In this document: one piece after another, positions 9,260 through 18,524 of the stretch
Layout of the letters: every line of letters begins with the position of its first letter
How positions within the stretch are numbered: the first letter of the stretch is position 1
Source of the DNA: Terrimonas rubra
Lineage (GTDB): Bacteria; Bacteroidota; Bacteroidia; Chitinophagales; Chitinophagaceae
Assembly: GCF_042686025.1 (NCBI RefSeq)
Contig: NZ_JBHUOZ010000001.1
Coordinates: 1,116,001 to 1,180,000, forward strand
Direction: 5' to 3'
DNA: 64,000 nucleotides
Program-made: the position numbers and the translations under genes
The notes under the pieces: model-generated
What the model saw: the letters and a program-made list of their open reading frames with translations, nothing else
The model's database searches: none
Told to the model about the DNA's origin: nothing

Positions 9260-9742
9260 ATGTCTAGTCATTACGATCCAACGAAAGCTATTTCTTCTTC
9301 GGCAGCTTATCCCGAAGTGGTGGAGCCACATCATCACGCGGATGATGCTGAATTCAAAAAGCGTGTAAGAAAAACAACCATTTTATTATCTGTTATTACG
9401 ATAATAGAGCTGGGTATTGGTTTATTGCTGTATGCTATGGGCCACGAGGCTAACCACCTGCTGATATTAATGTTCAAAGGTGCCGTTTGTATCCTCACCT
9501 TAGCTAAGGCTTATTATATCGTTTCCATCTTTATGCACCTGGGTGATGAGATCAGGAACTTTATCATGACCATTATTGTGCCTTTATTGCTGTTTATATG
9601 GTTTATTGCGGCTTTCTTAATTGATGGTAATTCTTATAAAAACTTAAGAAATACCTACGATCCTCATTTTAAACAAACCACTACACCGGTAAAACATGAG
9701 GCAAAAAAAGAACCAACGGCTCCTGAACCGGGCAAGCAATAA
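9260..9742 (+). CDS. coxD: Cytochrome c oxidase subunit IV-like protein
   Basis: 160-residue small membrane protein of the prokaryotic COX4 family, with three helices (about residues 39-61, 69-92 and 100-121) and hydrophilic ends. The N-terminus is His-rich (EPHHHADD). Its role in the oxidase is accessory or stabilising. It is the last structural gene of the block and is followed by a strong hairpin terminator. Confidence 0.8.
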   Translation: MSSHYDPTKAISSSAAYPEVVEPHHHADDAEFKKRVRKTTILLSVITIIELGIGLLLYAMGHEANHLLILMFKGAVCILTLAKAYYIVSIFMHLGDEIRNFIMTIIVPLLLFIWFIAAFLIDGNSYKNLRNTYDPHFKQTTTPVKHEAKKEPTAPEPGKQ

Positions 9743-9770
9743 TTTGTTATAAAAGATACTATTTACTGCC

Positions 9771-9816
9771 GCCCGGTTATGCTTAAATAGCTGTAACCGG
9801 GCGATAGTTTTTTAAC
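9771..9816 (+). terminator. Rho-independent terminator after coxD
   Basis: Stem GCCCGGTTA (9771-9779) pairs with TAACCGGGC (9794-9802) across a 14-base loop, followed by a T-rich run (9808-9813). It sits between coxD and the Sco gene and could end or attenuate the oxidase transcript. Confidence 0.75.
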
Positions 9817-9839
9817 AGATACCCCGAAGCAAACTATAC

Positions 9840-10673
9840 GTGAACAAGAAAGCATTATATGCCCTCATTTTAGCCATAGCCTTACCGCTGAGTTGTTATT
9901 TAATTGTAAAACAATACAGTGAGGATGCAGTGGCCATGCCGGGCCATTACGTGGTGGATACCGTATTGACCAGGGAAGTGAATGGCAAGCAGCTCACCGA
10001 TACGGTTTGGCATAAAATACCCAACTTTAGCCTGGTAAACCAACTGGGCGATACGGTTACGCTTGACAGCCTGCACAACAAGATCATCATTGCCGATTTT
10101 TTCTTCACGCACTGCCCTACCATTTGCCCGGGTATGACAGCCAATATGCATAAGCTGCAATCTTCTATCACTAATGCCAAACGGGTGGGTGATAAAACCA
10201 ACAAAAGCATTTTCTTCCTTTCTTTCAGTATTGATCCGGAAAGGGATTCGGTAGCACAGTTAAAAAAATGGGCCGACCGTTTCCAGATCAACCCTGAGCA
10301 ATGGTGGTTATTAACCGGCGACAAACAGGTTATTTATGACCTTGCCCGTAACCATATGCGCCTGGGTGTGGAAGACGGTGCTATGGTTGACTCCAACTAC
10401 TTTCATTCCGACCGTTTTGTGTTAATTGACAGCAACCGGTATGTACGTGGTTATTACAGTGGCATACGGGAGAATGACCAGGTAAAACTGGCCCGTGACC
10501 TCTTGTTCCTCACCATGGAAAAAGACCGCACTAAAAAAAGTTTTCTGGCAGGCAAACTGCAACTGCTGGCTATTGTATTTTTACTGGCAGCGGCCGGCGT
10601 TGGATTATTCTTAATATTCTTTACAAAAAATAAATCAAAACAACATGTTAGCACCCGTGTGGAGAAAGAATGA
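9840..10673 (+). CDS. SCO1/SenC/PrrC copper chaperone
   Basis: 277-residue Sco-family thioredoxin-fold protein that delivers copper to the CuA site of subunit II. The N-terminus is a signal anchor (about residues 5-23). The copper site is complete: C-P-T-I-C with Cys92 and Cys96, plus His189 (in YFHSDRF). A second hydrophobic helix near the C-terminus (about 244-262) is an extra membrane anchor. Start is GTG at 9840. The end overlaps the DUF420 gene by 29 bp, so the two are translationally linked. Confidence 0.92.
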   Translation: MNKKALYALILAIALPLSCYLIVKQYSEDAVAMPGHYVVDTVLTREVNGKQLTDTVWHKIPNFSLVNQLGDTVTLDSLHNKIIIADFFFTHCPTICPGMTANMHKLQSSITNAKRVGDKTNKSIFFLSFSIDPERDSVAQLKKWADRFQINPEQWWLLTGDKQVIYDLARNHMRLGVEDGAMVDSNYFHSDRFVLIDSNRYVRGYYSGIRENDQVKLARDLLFLTMEKDRTKKSFLAGKLQLLAIVFLLAAAGVGLFLIFFTKNKSKQHVSTRVEKE

Positions 10674-11199
10674 TAAAAAAGCAAACTGGCTGATCCTTAC
10701 TTTTTCTGTTATTGTTTTTTTATTGGTGACTGCCCTCGGGCGTGTATCGTTAGCTGTTGACCTCGGTTTTAGTCCGCATATTTTTGCAAAGATCAATGCG
10801 TATATCAACAGTGCGGTGGCTGTATTCCTTATTCTTGCTTTAATAGCCGTTAAACAAAAAAAATACATCCTGCACCGTAACTCCATGCTTATTGCCATGG
10901 TATTATCCATCCTGTTTTTATTAAGTTACATATTACATCACTTGTTAACATCCCCTACAGAATTTCCTAAAGCAGCCGAATTAGCTACAGCCCGGGTCAT
11001 TTATTACATCTTATTATTTACCCATATTCCCCTGGCTGGTTTAATATTACCGTTTATCTTATATACCGCCTATCGCGGCCTCACCGGCGAATGGGTAAAG
11101 CACCGCAAGCTGGCACGCATTACCTGGCCTCTCTGGTTTTATGTGGCAATTACAGGTGTTATTATTTATATAATGATCAGCCCTTACTACCCGGCATAA
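10645..11199 (+). CDS. DUF420 membrane protein, probable oxidase assembly factor
   Basis: 184-residue protein with about five hydrophobic helices, DUF420 family. The Staphylococcus aureus member CtaM is needed for the aa3-type oxidase, and the position after sco in an oxidase block fits an assembly role here. Family-type residues include His in HRNSMLIA and the HHLLTSP stretch. The start lies inside the end of the sco gene in another frame (29-bp overlap). It is the last gene of the respiratory block. Confidence 0.82.
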   Translation: MLAPVWRKNDKKANWLILTFSVIVFLLVTALGRVSLAVDLGFSPHIFAKINAYINSAVAVFLILALIAVKQKKYILHRNSMLIAMVLSILFLLSYILHHLLTSPTEFPKAAELATARVIYYILLFTHIPLAGLILPFILYTAYRGLTGEWVKHRKLARITWPLWFYVAITGVIIYIMISPYYPA

Positions 11200-11607
11200 G
11201 CCTGTCAGTTTTTTTATTTATTCAGGTTATCAGCTGCAGTAATACTGTGCATCGTCCCTTGCGTCGCACACTGCATCGTTCTGTTCTTTATTCGGCAATG
11301 ATGTTTCGTTCTGCTTAATACATACAGTAGTATTGGGCAGACCTGGGAGACTGCTAGGACAGTTCAGCCATTTTTTATCGCGGAAGTACATTTTATCAAT
11401 CAAAGCTGTTTTAACTAAAGTGTATTATTAATTACTAATTTTTAATTCTTAATTAATTCAAATACGGTTTTCTGCGGCTGCATGTTTAATAAACAGCTTT
11501 CTTTAGCTTTGTGGCTGCATAAAAACGAAATGTGCCGGTAATAAGCAAACGGTCATAACTGTCTATCGTTTTTATTTTTTAATTTTTACTTTATAATTAT
11601 ACAACCC
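11200..11607 (+). other. 408-bp gap before murA with repeat-like element
   Basis: No gene is visible. At 11233-11248 it has GCTGCAGTAATACTGT, matching the start of the element at 3513 and, in part, the CTGCAGTAATACTAC of the element at 33297-33399 (minus strand). Near 11324-11340 it has CAGTAGTATTGGGCAG, which echoes the other end. The rest (11410-11460) is AT-rich low-complexity sequence and the murA promoter region. Confidence 0.45.
11504..11511 (+). promoter_or_regulatory. Possible -7 box of murA
   Basis: TAGCTTTG matches the Bacteroidota -7 consensus TAnnTTTG, 96 bp before murA. No convincing TTG -33 box is seen at 19-21 bp upstream, so this is weak. Confidence 0.3.
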
Positions 11608-12918
11608 GTGAACGCATTTGAAGTTAAAGGTGGCAAAACATTATCCGGAACCATTGTTCCGCAGGGGGCAAAAAACGAGGCATTGCAGATCATCAGTGCT
11701 GTATTATTAAGCCCGGAAAAAATAACCATCACCAATATACCCGATATACTGGATGTTAACCTGCTGATTGAGCTGCTGGGTGAAATGAATGTAAAAATAG
11801 AGAGGCCGCAGCGGGATACCTGTATATTTCAGGCCGACGATGTAAATGTAGACTACCTGCACAGTGATGCATTCAAGAAAAAGAGTGGCCGCTTAAGAGG
11901 TTCCGTTATGCTGGCCGGTCCTATGCTGGCCCGTTTTAAAAAAGCCTTTATTCCCAAGCCCGGGGGTGATAAAATAGGTCGCCGCCGTTTGGATACCCAT
12001 ATCATTGGTTTTGAAAAACTGGGTACAACCTTTAACTATGATGCAGAGGATGGCTTCTTTCATTTAGATGCTTCGCAACTGAAAGGCACCAACCTGTTGC
12101 TGGATGAGCCTTCTGTTACCGGTACGGCCAATATAGTGATGGCTGCATCTATGGCTAAAGGCACAACCACTATTTACAATGCAGCTTGCGAACCCTATAT
12201 ACAACAACTTTGTAAAATGCTCAATCGCATGGGTGCAAAGATCAGTGGCATTGGGAGCAACCTGTTAACCATTGAAGGGGTTAATTATTTAGGCGGTACT
12301 ACACACAGTATGTTACCCGACATGATTGAAGTCGGTTCTTTCATTGGCTTGGCTGCTATGACGCACAGCGATATTACTATCAGGGGTGCCGGCATTGAAC
12401 ACCTGGGTATTATTCCGGAAAAATTTCAGCAACTGGGTATACAAATGAACTTTGTGGGTGATGACATTCATATTCCCGCACAGGATACTTATACCATACA
12501 ACGTTACCTGGATGGTGGGGTACTCACCATGTACGATCATCCCTGGCCGGGTTTTACGCCTGACTTATTAAGTATTGTTTTAGTAACGGCTATCGGTGCC
12601 AAAGGCAGTGTGCTCATTCACCAGAAAATGTTTGAAAGCCGTTTGTTCTTTGTGGACAAACTGATTGATATGGGCGCCCAGGTTATTCTCTGCGATCCCC
12701 ACCGTGCTGTAGTGATCGGGTTGGGTAACCAGCAAAAACTAAGAGGTATTACTATGAGCAGTCCGGATATACGTGCGGGTGTGGCTTTGTTAATTGCTGC
12801 GTTGAGTGCTGAGGGTACGAGTATTATACAGAACATTGAACAGATCGACCGTGGGTACCAATATATTGATCAGCGGCTGATGAACCTGGGAGCAAATATT
12901 AAACGGGTAAATGGATAA
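11608..12918 (+). CDS. murA: UDP-N-acetylglucosamine 1-carboxyvinyltransferase (MurA), Asp-type
   Basis: 436-residue EPSP-synthase-fold enzyme that transfers enolpyruvate from PEP to UDP-GlcNAc, the first committed step of peptidoglycan synthesis in the cytoplasm. The N-terminal active-site Lys22 is present in QGAKNEAL. The loop that normally reads PGGC carries Asp: PGGD with Asp121 (bases 11968-11970), equivalent to Cys115 of E. coli MurA. Asp at this position is known to leave the enzyme active but insensitive to fosfomycin. Start is GTG at 11608. It stands alone, ended by a terminator at 13045. Confidence 0.95.
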   Translation: MNAFEVKGGKTLSGTIVPQGAKNEALQIISAVLLSPEKITITNIPDILDVNLLIELLGEMNVKIERPQRDTCIFQADDVNVDYLHSDAFKKKSGRLRGSVMLAGPMLARFKKAFIPKPGGDKIGRRRLDTHIIGFEKLGTTFNYDAEDGFFHLDASQLKGTNLLLDEPSVTGTANIVMAASMAKGTTTIYNAACEPYIQQLCKMLNRMGAKISGIGSNLLTIEGVNYLGGTTHSMLPDMIEVGSFIGLAAMTHSDITIRGAGIEHLGIIPEKFQQLGIQMNFVGDDIHIPAQDTYTIQRYLDGGVLTMYDHPWPGFTPDLLSIVLVTAIGAKGSVLIHQKMFESRLFFVDKLIDMGAQVILCDPHRAVVIGLGNQQKLRGITMSSPDIRAGVALLIAALSAEGTSIIQNIEQIDRGYQYIDQRLMNLGANIKRVNG

Positions 12919-13348
12919 AAAACTTTGCGTGCCAGGTATCTTGTAACAAGGCATATAAAAACCCGCCTCACTATTTATATAAGAGTAAAGTAAAGAGTTT
13001 TTATATAACGGTTTTATCCCTGGTTATAATAATATCAATCTTTCAATGAGAAAAGCAACAGATGATTCTGTTGTTTTTCTCATTTTTTATTTGGAGTAGT
13101 GTTGCAACTTACACCGGGTTATTACATAAGCATTGCAGGATATTGAATTTGATAAATGTCAAATTTATTTCTGCTGTTTTAGTATTTATTATATAACGTT
13201 ATAGTATTATCGCTAAGAATGTCTTCGTAATTGACTAAAATATTTTATGTAACAATTCTTTCACAATTTTTATTAATGAACTATTGCTATCTTCACAGCG
13301 AAGCCACCAGAACTGTGTATTATAGACCAATATTAACACAACCACCAC
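12919..13348 (+). other. 430-bp AT-rich gap after murA
   Basis: Contains the terminator at 13045-13088 and otherwise AT-rich sequence leading into the RHS locus. No open frame, tRNA or recognisable RNA was seen. Confidence 0.6.
13045..13088 (+). terminator. Rho-independent terminator after murA
   Basis: AATGAGAAAA-GCAACAG pairs with CTGTTG-TTTTTCTCATT (one small bulge) around the loop ATGATT, and runs into TTTTTT. Long AT-rich stem with a U tract. Confidence 0.75.
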
Positions 13349-14806
13349 TTGAACCGAACTATTAAATACCTGCTTATATATGTATGTTCATGCCTATGTT
13401 GTTTTATGCAACTGCATGCGCAGGGTGTATCCTCCCCGGATAGCAGTACAGCCTTGGTTTCTGGTAAATACCTTTCCTCGATCAATAAAACAGCGGGCAA
13501 ATTAGAATCTAGCCTGGATAAGAAAACAGATAAGTTATTGCGTAAGCTGCAACAACAGGAAAACCGTATTTACAAAAAACTACAAAAGACGGATAGCCTG
13601 AAAGCCAAACAGTTTTTAGAACAAAACCAGGCCCAGTACAAAAAACTGGAACAGGGTATTCAGAAACTAACAAAAAAAGGCAATACCTATATCCCTTCTT
13701 TAGATACACTGACCAGCAGCTTAAAATTTTTACAGGACAATCCTGAACTCCTCAAACTAAAGGACAATGCAGGACAACTGACCGGTGCTTTGGATAAAGT
13801 GCAGGGCCTGCAGCAACAATTCAATAAAGCCGAACTGGTCAAGAAATTTTTAAAGGAAAAAAAACAGACCCTTGGCAACCAGTTACAGAACTTAGGGTTA
13901 CTGAAAGAACTCAAACAACTGAATAAACAGGTATACTATTACCAGGCCCAGGTAAACGAGTATAAAGAGATACTGAAGGATCACAAAAAGATAGAAAGAA
14001 AAGCTATCGAACTATTAAGCCAGACCAAACTGTTCAAAGACTTTATGCAGAAGAACAGCCAACTGGCGTCCCTGTTCAGGCTACCGGGCAATAACCCCAC
14101 CGACCCTGCTGCACTCAATGCCTCCCTGGCCGGACTGCAGACAAGAGCCCAGGTAAACAACTTATTACAACAACAACTATCGGCTCCCGGAGCGATGGAC
14201 CAGTTCCGCAGTAATATGCAGGATGCCCAGTCGCAGATAAACAGCCTGAGAAACCGTATCGGCAACCAGGTGGGCAATACCGGTGGCTCGGACATTGACA
14301 TGCCGGAAGGCTTTAAACCCAACAGTCAAAAAACAAAAACCTTTAAGGACAGGATAGAGTACAATACGGACTTCCAGAGCCAGCGAAGCAATGGTTATTT
14401 CCCAACAACAAGCGATATCGGCTTATCAGCCGGTTACAAGATCAATGACAAGAGTGTGATTGGTATAGGAGCCAGTTATAAGATAGGCTGGGGCCAGAAC
14501 ATCCAAAACATCAGAATCACCCACCAGGGTATTGGCCTGAGAAGTTTTGTGGATTGGAAGATCAAGGGTGGCTTTTGGTTAACGGGTGGTTATGAACAGA
14601 ACTACCGCAATGAGTTCAACAATATCGCCGCACTAAAAGACCTCAGCGCCTGGCAACAGAGCGGCCTGATCGGCCTAAGCAAACAAATCAACCTTAAATC
14701 AAAAATATTCAAAAAGACCTCCGTGAAATTATTATGGGATTTTCTGAGTTACCAGCAGGTACCCAGGACACAACCCATATTGTTCAGGGTGGGGTATGGA
14801 TTATAA
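13349..14806 (+). CDS. Exported coiled-coil protein with barrel-like C-terminus (RHS-locus gene 1)
   Basis: 485 residues, not recognised as a named family. There is a signal peptide (about residues 1-25, ending LHAQ). Residues about 45-320 are rich in Lys, Gln, Leu and Glu with heptad-like spacing (for example KLLRKLQQQENRIYKKL), so a long coiled coil is likely. The last 130 or so residues alternate polar and hydrophobic positions with many Gly and aromatic residues (IGLSAGYKI, IGIGASYKIGW, FWLTGGYEQNYR) and end in ILFRVGYGL, as outer-membrane beta strands do. Start is TTG at 13349; no in-frame ATG precedes the signal. It is 68 bp before the DUF5977 gene. I infer an outer-membrane-anchored partner of the RHS proteins; function is unproven. 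Confidence 0.7.
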   Translation: MNRTIKYLLIYVCSCLCCFMQLHAQGVSSPDSSTALVSGKYLSSINKTAGKLESSLDKKTDKLLRKLQQQENRIYKKLQKTDSLKAKQFLEQNQAQYKKLEQGIQKLTKKGNTYIPSLDTLTSSLKFLQDNPELLKLKDNAGQLTGALDKVQGLQQQFNKAELVKKFLKEKKQTLGNQLQNLGLLKELKQLNKQVYYYQAQVNEYKEILKDHKKIERKAIELLSQTKLFKDFMQKNSQLASLFRLPGNNPTDPAALNASLAGLQTRAQVNNLLQQQLSAPGAMDQFRSNMQDAQSQINSLRNRIGNQVGNTGGSDIDMPEGFKPNSQKTKTFKDRIEYNTDFQSQRSNGYFPTTSDIGLSAGYKINDKSVIGIGASYKIGWGQNIQNIRITHQGIGLRSFVDWKIKGGFWLTGGYEQNYRNEFNNIAALKDLSAWQQSGLIGLSKQINLKSKIFKKTSVKLLWDFLSYQQVPRTQPILFRVGYGL

Positions 14807-14874
14807 CCAAAGAAAATATTGTAAACGCGCATAACATATATACTTATTTAATAGAAACATAATTGTTATTTAGA

Positions 14875-17800
14875 ATGAAAAAACAGCTTTTTAAGTTTTC
14901 TTTATTAGGAATTACACTAATTACCGGCATGGTTTCTATAGCACAAACGCTGCCTCATAGTTTTACCCAAATATTACCCAAGTCTCCGGATGTAAACTCA
15001 ATAAGTAAATATGGGGATATTCCTGTGGGCCTTTTTACAGGCTCGGCTCAATACAGTTACCCACTATATACAATTGGTGTTGGTTCTTTTTCTCATAACA
15101 TCAGCTTGAATTATGTAACAAATGGAGTGAAGGTAGATGACGTGGCAAGTGCAATAGGTGTGGATTGGTCAATCAGTAGTGGAGGCGCTGTCTCAAGAAC
15201 AATAAGGGGACTGGCAGATAACTTTTATACACAGATTAGAGCAACTACACATAATTGGCTAAGTGCATCTTTTTGGAGTTTTTTAAGAAATACTGCTGCT
15301 CCTGCTGATGCTCAACCTGATATTTTTACTTATAACGCAGGCGGTATAAGCGGCAGTTTTATTTACGAGAACGGACAGGTTAAGGAGCTTAAACTTTCTG
15401 GAAACAAGATTATTGTTGGAACAAATTTTTCAAGTTTTACCATCATAGATACAAAAGGCAATGAATATTTATTCGGCGATAACCAAGCAAAAAGTTGGTC
15501 CAATGGATGGGAACAAGATGAAGATAAAAACGGACCGTATAATAAAGCGTTAACAGGCTGGTTTCTCAGTAGAATAATTACAAATGTAAATGATACTATA
15601 AAGTTTAATTATGTAAATGGTAATGATATACAGTATTATTCAGGCGTATCACACTCTTTTTTTCCCTTTTACTACTCAAATCGAGATGTATTTTCATATC
15701 AAATATTAGATGATGATTATACTATTCCAATTGGGAGAATATACAGCACTTCACCATCAGCGCCAACATTTAATCAACATATTATTAATTATTATTTAAA
15801 TGCTATAGAAGAACCTGTGCTATCCACAATTGAATTTAAAACGGGTACAATTCAATTTAGTTACTCAGCAAGGGAAGACTTACCTGGTGGAAAGAAGCTA
15901 GACACCGTAAAAGTTTTTAATAAAAACAATGTAGAAATAAAAAAGTATGCGCTTGAGCATATCTATTCTGTAAGCAATAATCCAGCATTAGGGTCTCCTA
16001 CCCAATATAATTCGACAACAAATATTCAAACTCAATATTCATATTTAAATAAAAGGTTATTTCTTACCGGAGTTAAACAAATTGACACCGCAGGGATTGT
16101 AGAGCCAACACTTTTTGAATATGAAACAATAAATGATTTGCCACCACGATTAAGTTTTTCTCAGGATTTATTTGGATACTTCAATGGAAAACAAAACAGA
16201 ATGTTTTTTCCTAATGATACCTACCTAGATGATTGGTATGGTGGTTCCAGACGTTATGGAGGAGATAGACGGTCGGATTTTGCATTTTCCAAAAAAGGAG
16301 TTTTGAAAAAAATTTCCTATCCTACCGGGGGCTTTACTGTATTGAATTACGAATCAAATATTGTTAAACAATACCAGCAGGATACTATACAAATGGAAAG
16401 AAAGTATACAGTTAACAATACTTTTCGTAATGATATATGGATTTCTGACACTTTAAGAGGTTTAAGCGCACTAGACATTTCAATATTATGTAGATTCCAT
16501 GATCCTAACACTTTACCTGGAGGCAAAGATGACGAAGGTGTGTATATTGATTTGATTAGACTTTCAACGAATGAGAAAATAATTAATTATAATTTTATAG
16601 AAGTCAACAACGATAAGATTTATCAACTACCTCTTTATTATGAAGACATTTCACCTCGTATTTACCCCAGTGAAGAGTATATAATAAAAGTTAAGTCAAA
16701 CACAACGGGCGTTTCATTTACTATTGACTTAAAAGGCGTTTCTTTAGGTCCCTTAGAAGGAAAAGACCGACAGACTGCGGGAGTAAGGATAGCATCAGTA
16801 GAAAACTTTAGTGAGGTTGGTAAGAAAGTCGGCACGAAGAGATATAGGTATCAACGGCTTGAGAATCCCCTCCTGTCTAGTAGTGATATTTTAATGATGA
16901 ACCCCCAAACATACTATGTAGATATATTCAGGGCTGATATTTCGGGTGGTAGATACGTTACTCCTAAATTATTAAGTAGTAGCTTGTTTGACTTATATCA
17001 AAGTGAGTTCAGAGGAGTAGTATATTCAGATGTAACAGAGCTTTTTGATAGCGCAGGAACTTTGGGCGGTACAGAACATAAGTTCATTGTACAATTAAAA
17101 CAACCAGCCATTGCACTTAATAATGGCAATGACTTTCCTTTGTTTTTTGAGTGGTGGCATACTCCTATTTTAATACCAGGAGTGCCCAGTAGTAATACTG
17201 ATTATCTCAATGGAAAAAACTCTTATACGGGCGTTTTCAAAATAGAGAACGGGGTAAAAAAGTATATACAAAAAAAGTTTAATTACTACAGTGTTGATAG
17301 CAGAACCTTTTCAGTTGATACATTTTATGTTGCCAGACAACAGCATCCTCTAACACTCTTCGATCAACCCTATTGGGCTATTTATGATGTAAATCGTTAT
17401 ATGATCAACCATTTTTTAACATTGTTAGACAGCGTCAGAGTTGTAAACTATGCAGGAGTTGACTCTTTAAGTGAAACAGTGAAATATAAATATAATAATT
17501 TAACAAACTTTCTTCAAACAGAAACAGAAAGAAGAAGCTCTAATGGGAAAACGATAAAAAACTTTATTCGTTACCCTGCTGATATGATAAGTGCCAGTCT
17601 GGATCCTAATGGTATTTATGCTAACATGGTTAATAAAAATATGGTAGATCCGGTTATTGAGCAATATAGAAATATTAATGAATTAACCACAGAAAAAGTG
17701 CGGACAACATATGCAGGGTTTCCATCGAACCTGTACTTACCAGAGCAGGTTTCTGTTTTTAATAATATCACATCTGGTATGGATACACGAATATGGTATA

Positions 17801-18438
17801 ACAAATATGATAAATCAGGTAATCTTTTGTCTGGTATAAATGAAAAGGGCCTTTTAGTTTCATATATATGGAGTTATAATGGCAGTTATCCAGTGGCTGA
17901 AATAAAAAATATGAGTTATGAAAGTATAGTCACCATATTGGGCCAAACAAATTTGGATGTTTTCCGGGAGGCGAACAATCCTGATGTAAAAGTGTTTTTG
18001 ACACCGTTGTTATCTGCACTACCAGCTAATGCTGATATCGTTTATTATAAATACGAGCCTTTGGTTGGGATTACAAGTAGCACAGATTTAAGAGGTCGGA
18101 CAACTTATTATGATTATGACTCCTTTAAAAGACTTAGCATTGTAAGAGATGACGAAGGGCATATTATCAGAAAGGTTTGCTATAATTATTGGGGGCAGGC
18201 TACTGATTGTGGCCCGGCGTCTTCCGGAGGCTACTATTTGAGTGCTGAAAAATCTCAACGATTTACTAAAAATAATTGTGGTTCGGGTTATGAAGGTACA
18301 AGGGTATGGTATATCGTTCCTGCAAATAAATACATGTCTACTATTAGCCAGGCTGATGCAGATTTGCAGGCTCAAAATGATTTGTTGGCGAATGGTCAGA
18401 ATTATGCAAATCTTATGGGGACCTGTGAGGATAAATAA
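14875..18438 (+). CDS. Large exported YD-repeat-like protein with DUF5977 tail (RHS-locus gene 2)
   Basis: 1187 residues with signal peptide (MKKQLFKFSLLGITL...SIAQ). The central part is beta-rich without strong identity. Near the C-terminus are RHS/YD-like features: WSYNGSYPVAEIKN, DLRGRTTYYDYDSFKRL and NYWGQ. The last 50 residues, with NNCGSGYEGTRVWYIVPA, QADADLQAQNDL and ANLMGTC, resemble DUF5977 of Bacteroidota. Base use is AT-rich: the line 15601-15660 counts 16 G+C of 60, well below its neighbours. The frame reaches a TTG at 14863, but ATG 14875 gives the better signal. Sits between the coiled-coil protein and the RHS toxin, same strand, 86 bp before the latter. Confidence 0.78.
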   Translation: MKKQLFKFSLLGITLITGMVSIAQTLPHSFTQILPKSPDVNSISKYGDIPVGLFTGSAQYSYPLYTIGVGSFSHNISLNYVTNGVKVDDVASAIGVDWSISSGGAVSRTIRGLADNFYTQIRATTHNWLSASFWSFLRNTAAPADAQPDIFTYNAGGISGSFIYENGQVKELKLSGNKIIVGTNFSSFTIIDTKGNEYLFGDNQAKSWSNGWEQDEDKNGPYNKALTGWFLSRIITNVNDTIKFNYVNGNDIQYYSGVSHSFFPFYYSNRDVFSYQILDDDYTIPIGRIYSTSPSAPTFNQHIINYYLNAIEEPVLSTIEFKTGTIQFSYSAREDLPGGKKLDTVKVFNKNNVEIKKYALEHIYSVSNNPALGSPTQYNSTTNIQTQYSYLNKRLFLTGVKQIDTAGIVEPTLFEYETINDLPPRLSFSQDLFGYFNGKQNRMFFPNDTYLDDWYGGSRRYGGDRRSDFAFSKKGVLKKISYPTGGFTVLNYESNIVKQYQQDTIQMERKYTVNNTFRNDIWISDTLRGLSALDISILCRFHDPNTLPGGKDDEGVYIDLIRLSTNEKIINYNFIEVNNDKIYQLPLYYEDISPRIYPSEEYIIKVKSNTTGVSFTIDLKGVSLGPLEGKDRQTAGVRIASVENFSEVGKKVGTKRYRYQRLENPLLSSSDILMMNPQTYYVDIFRADISGGRYVTPKLLSSSLFDLYQSEFRGVVYSDVTELFDSAGTLGGTEHKFIVQLKQPAIALNNGNDFPLFFEWWHTPILIPGVPSSNTDYLNGKNSYTGVFKIENGVKKYIQKKFNYYSVDSRTFSVDTFYVARQQHPLTLFDQPYWAIYDVNRYMINHFLTLLDSVRVVNYAGVDSLSETVKYKYNNLTNFLQTETERRSSNGKTIKNFIRYPADMISASLDPNGIYANMVNKNMVDPVIEQYRNINELTTEKVRTTYAGFPSNLYLPEQVSVFNNITSGMDTRIWYNKYDKSGNLLSGINEKGLLVSYIWSYNGSYPVAEIKNMSYESIVTILGQTNLDVFREANNPDVKVFLTPLLSALPANADIVYYKYEPLVGITSSTDLRGRTTYYDYDSFKRLSIVRDDEGHIIRKVCYNYWGQATDCGPASSGGYYLSAEKSQRFTKNNCGSGYEGTRVWYIVPANKYMSTISQADADLQAQNDLLANGQNYANLMGTCEDK

Positions 18439-18524
18439 TCCTGAATGTCTTTTTAGTTTATAAAATTGGTTATACAAAATAACGTCTGAATTATTTAGAC
18501 AAAAGACAAATTTAATTTTTAAAA

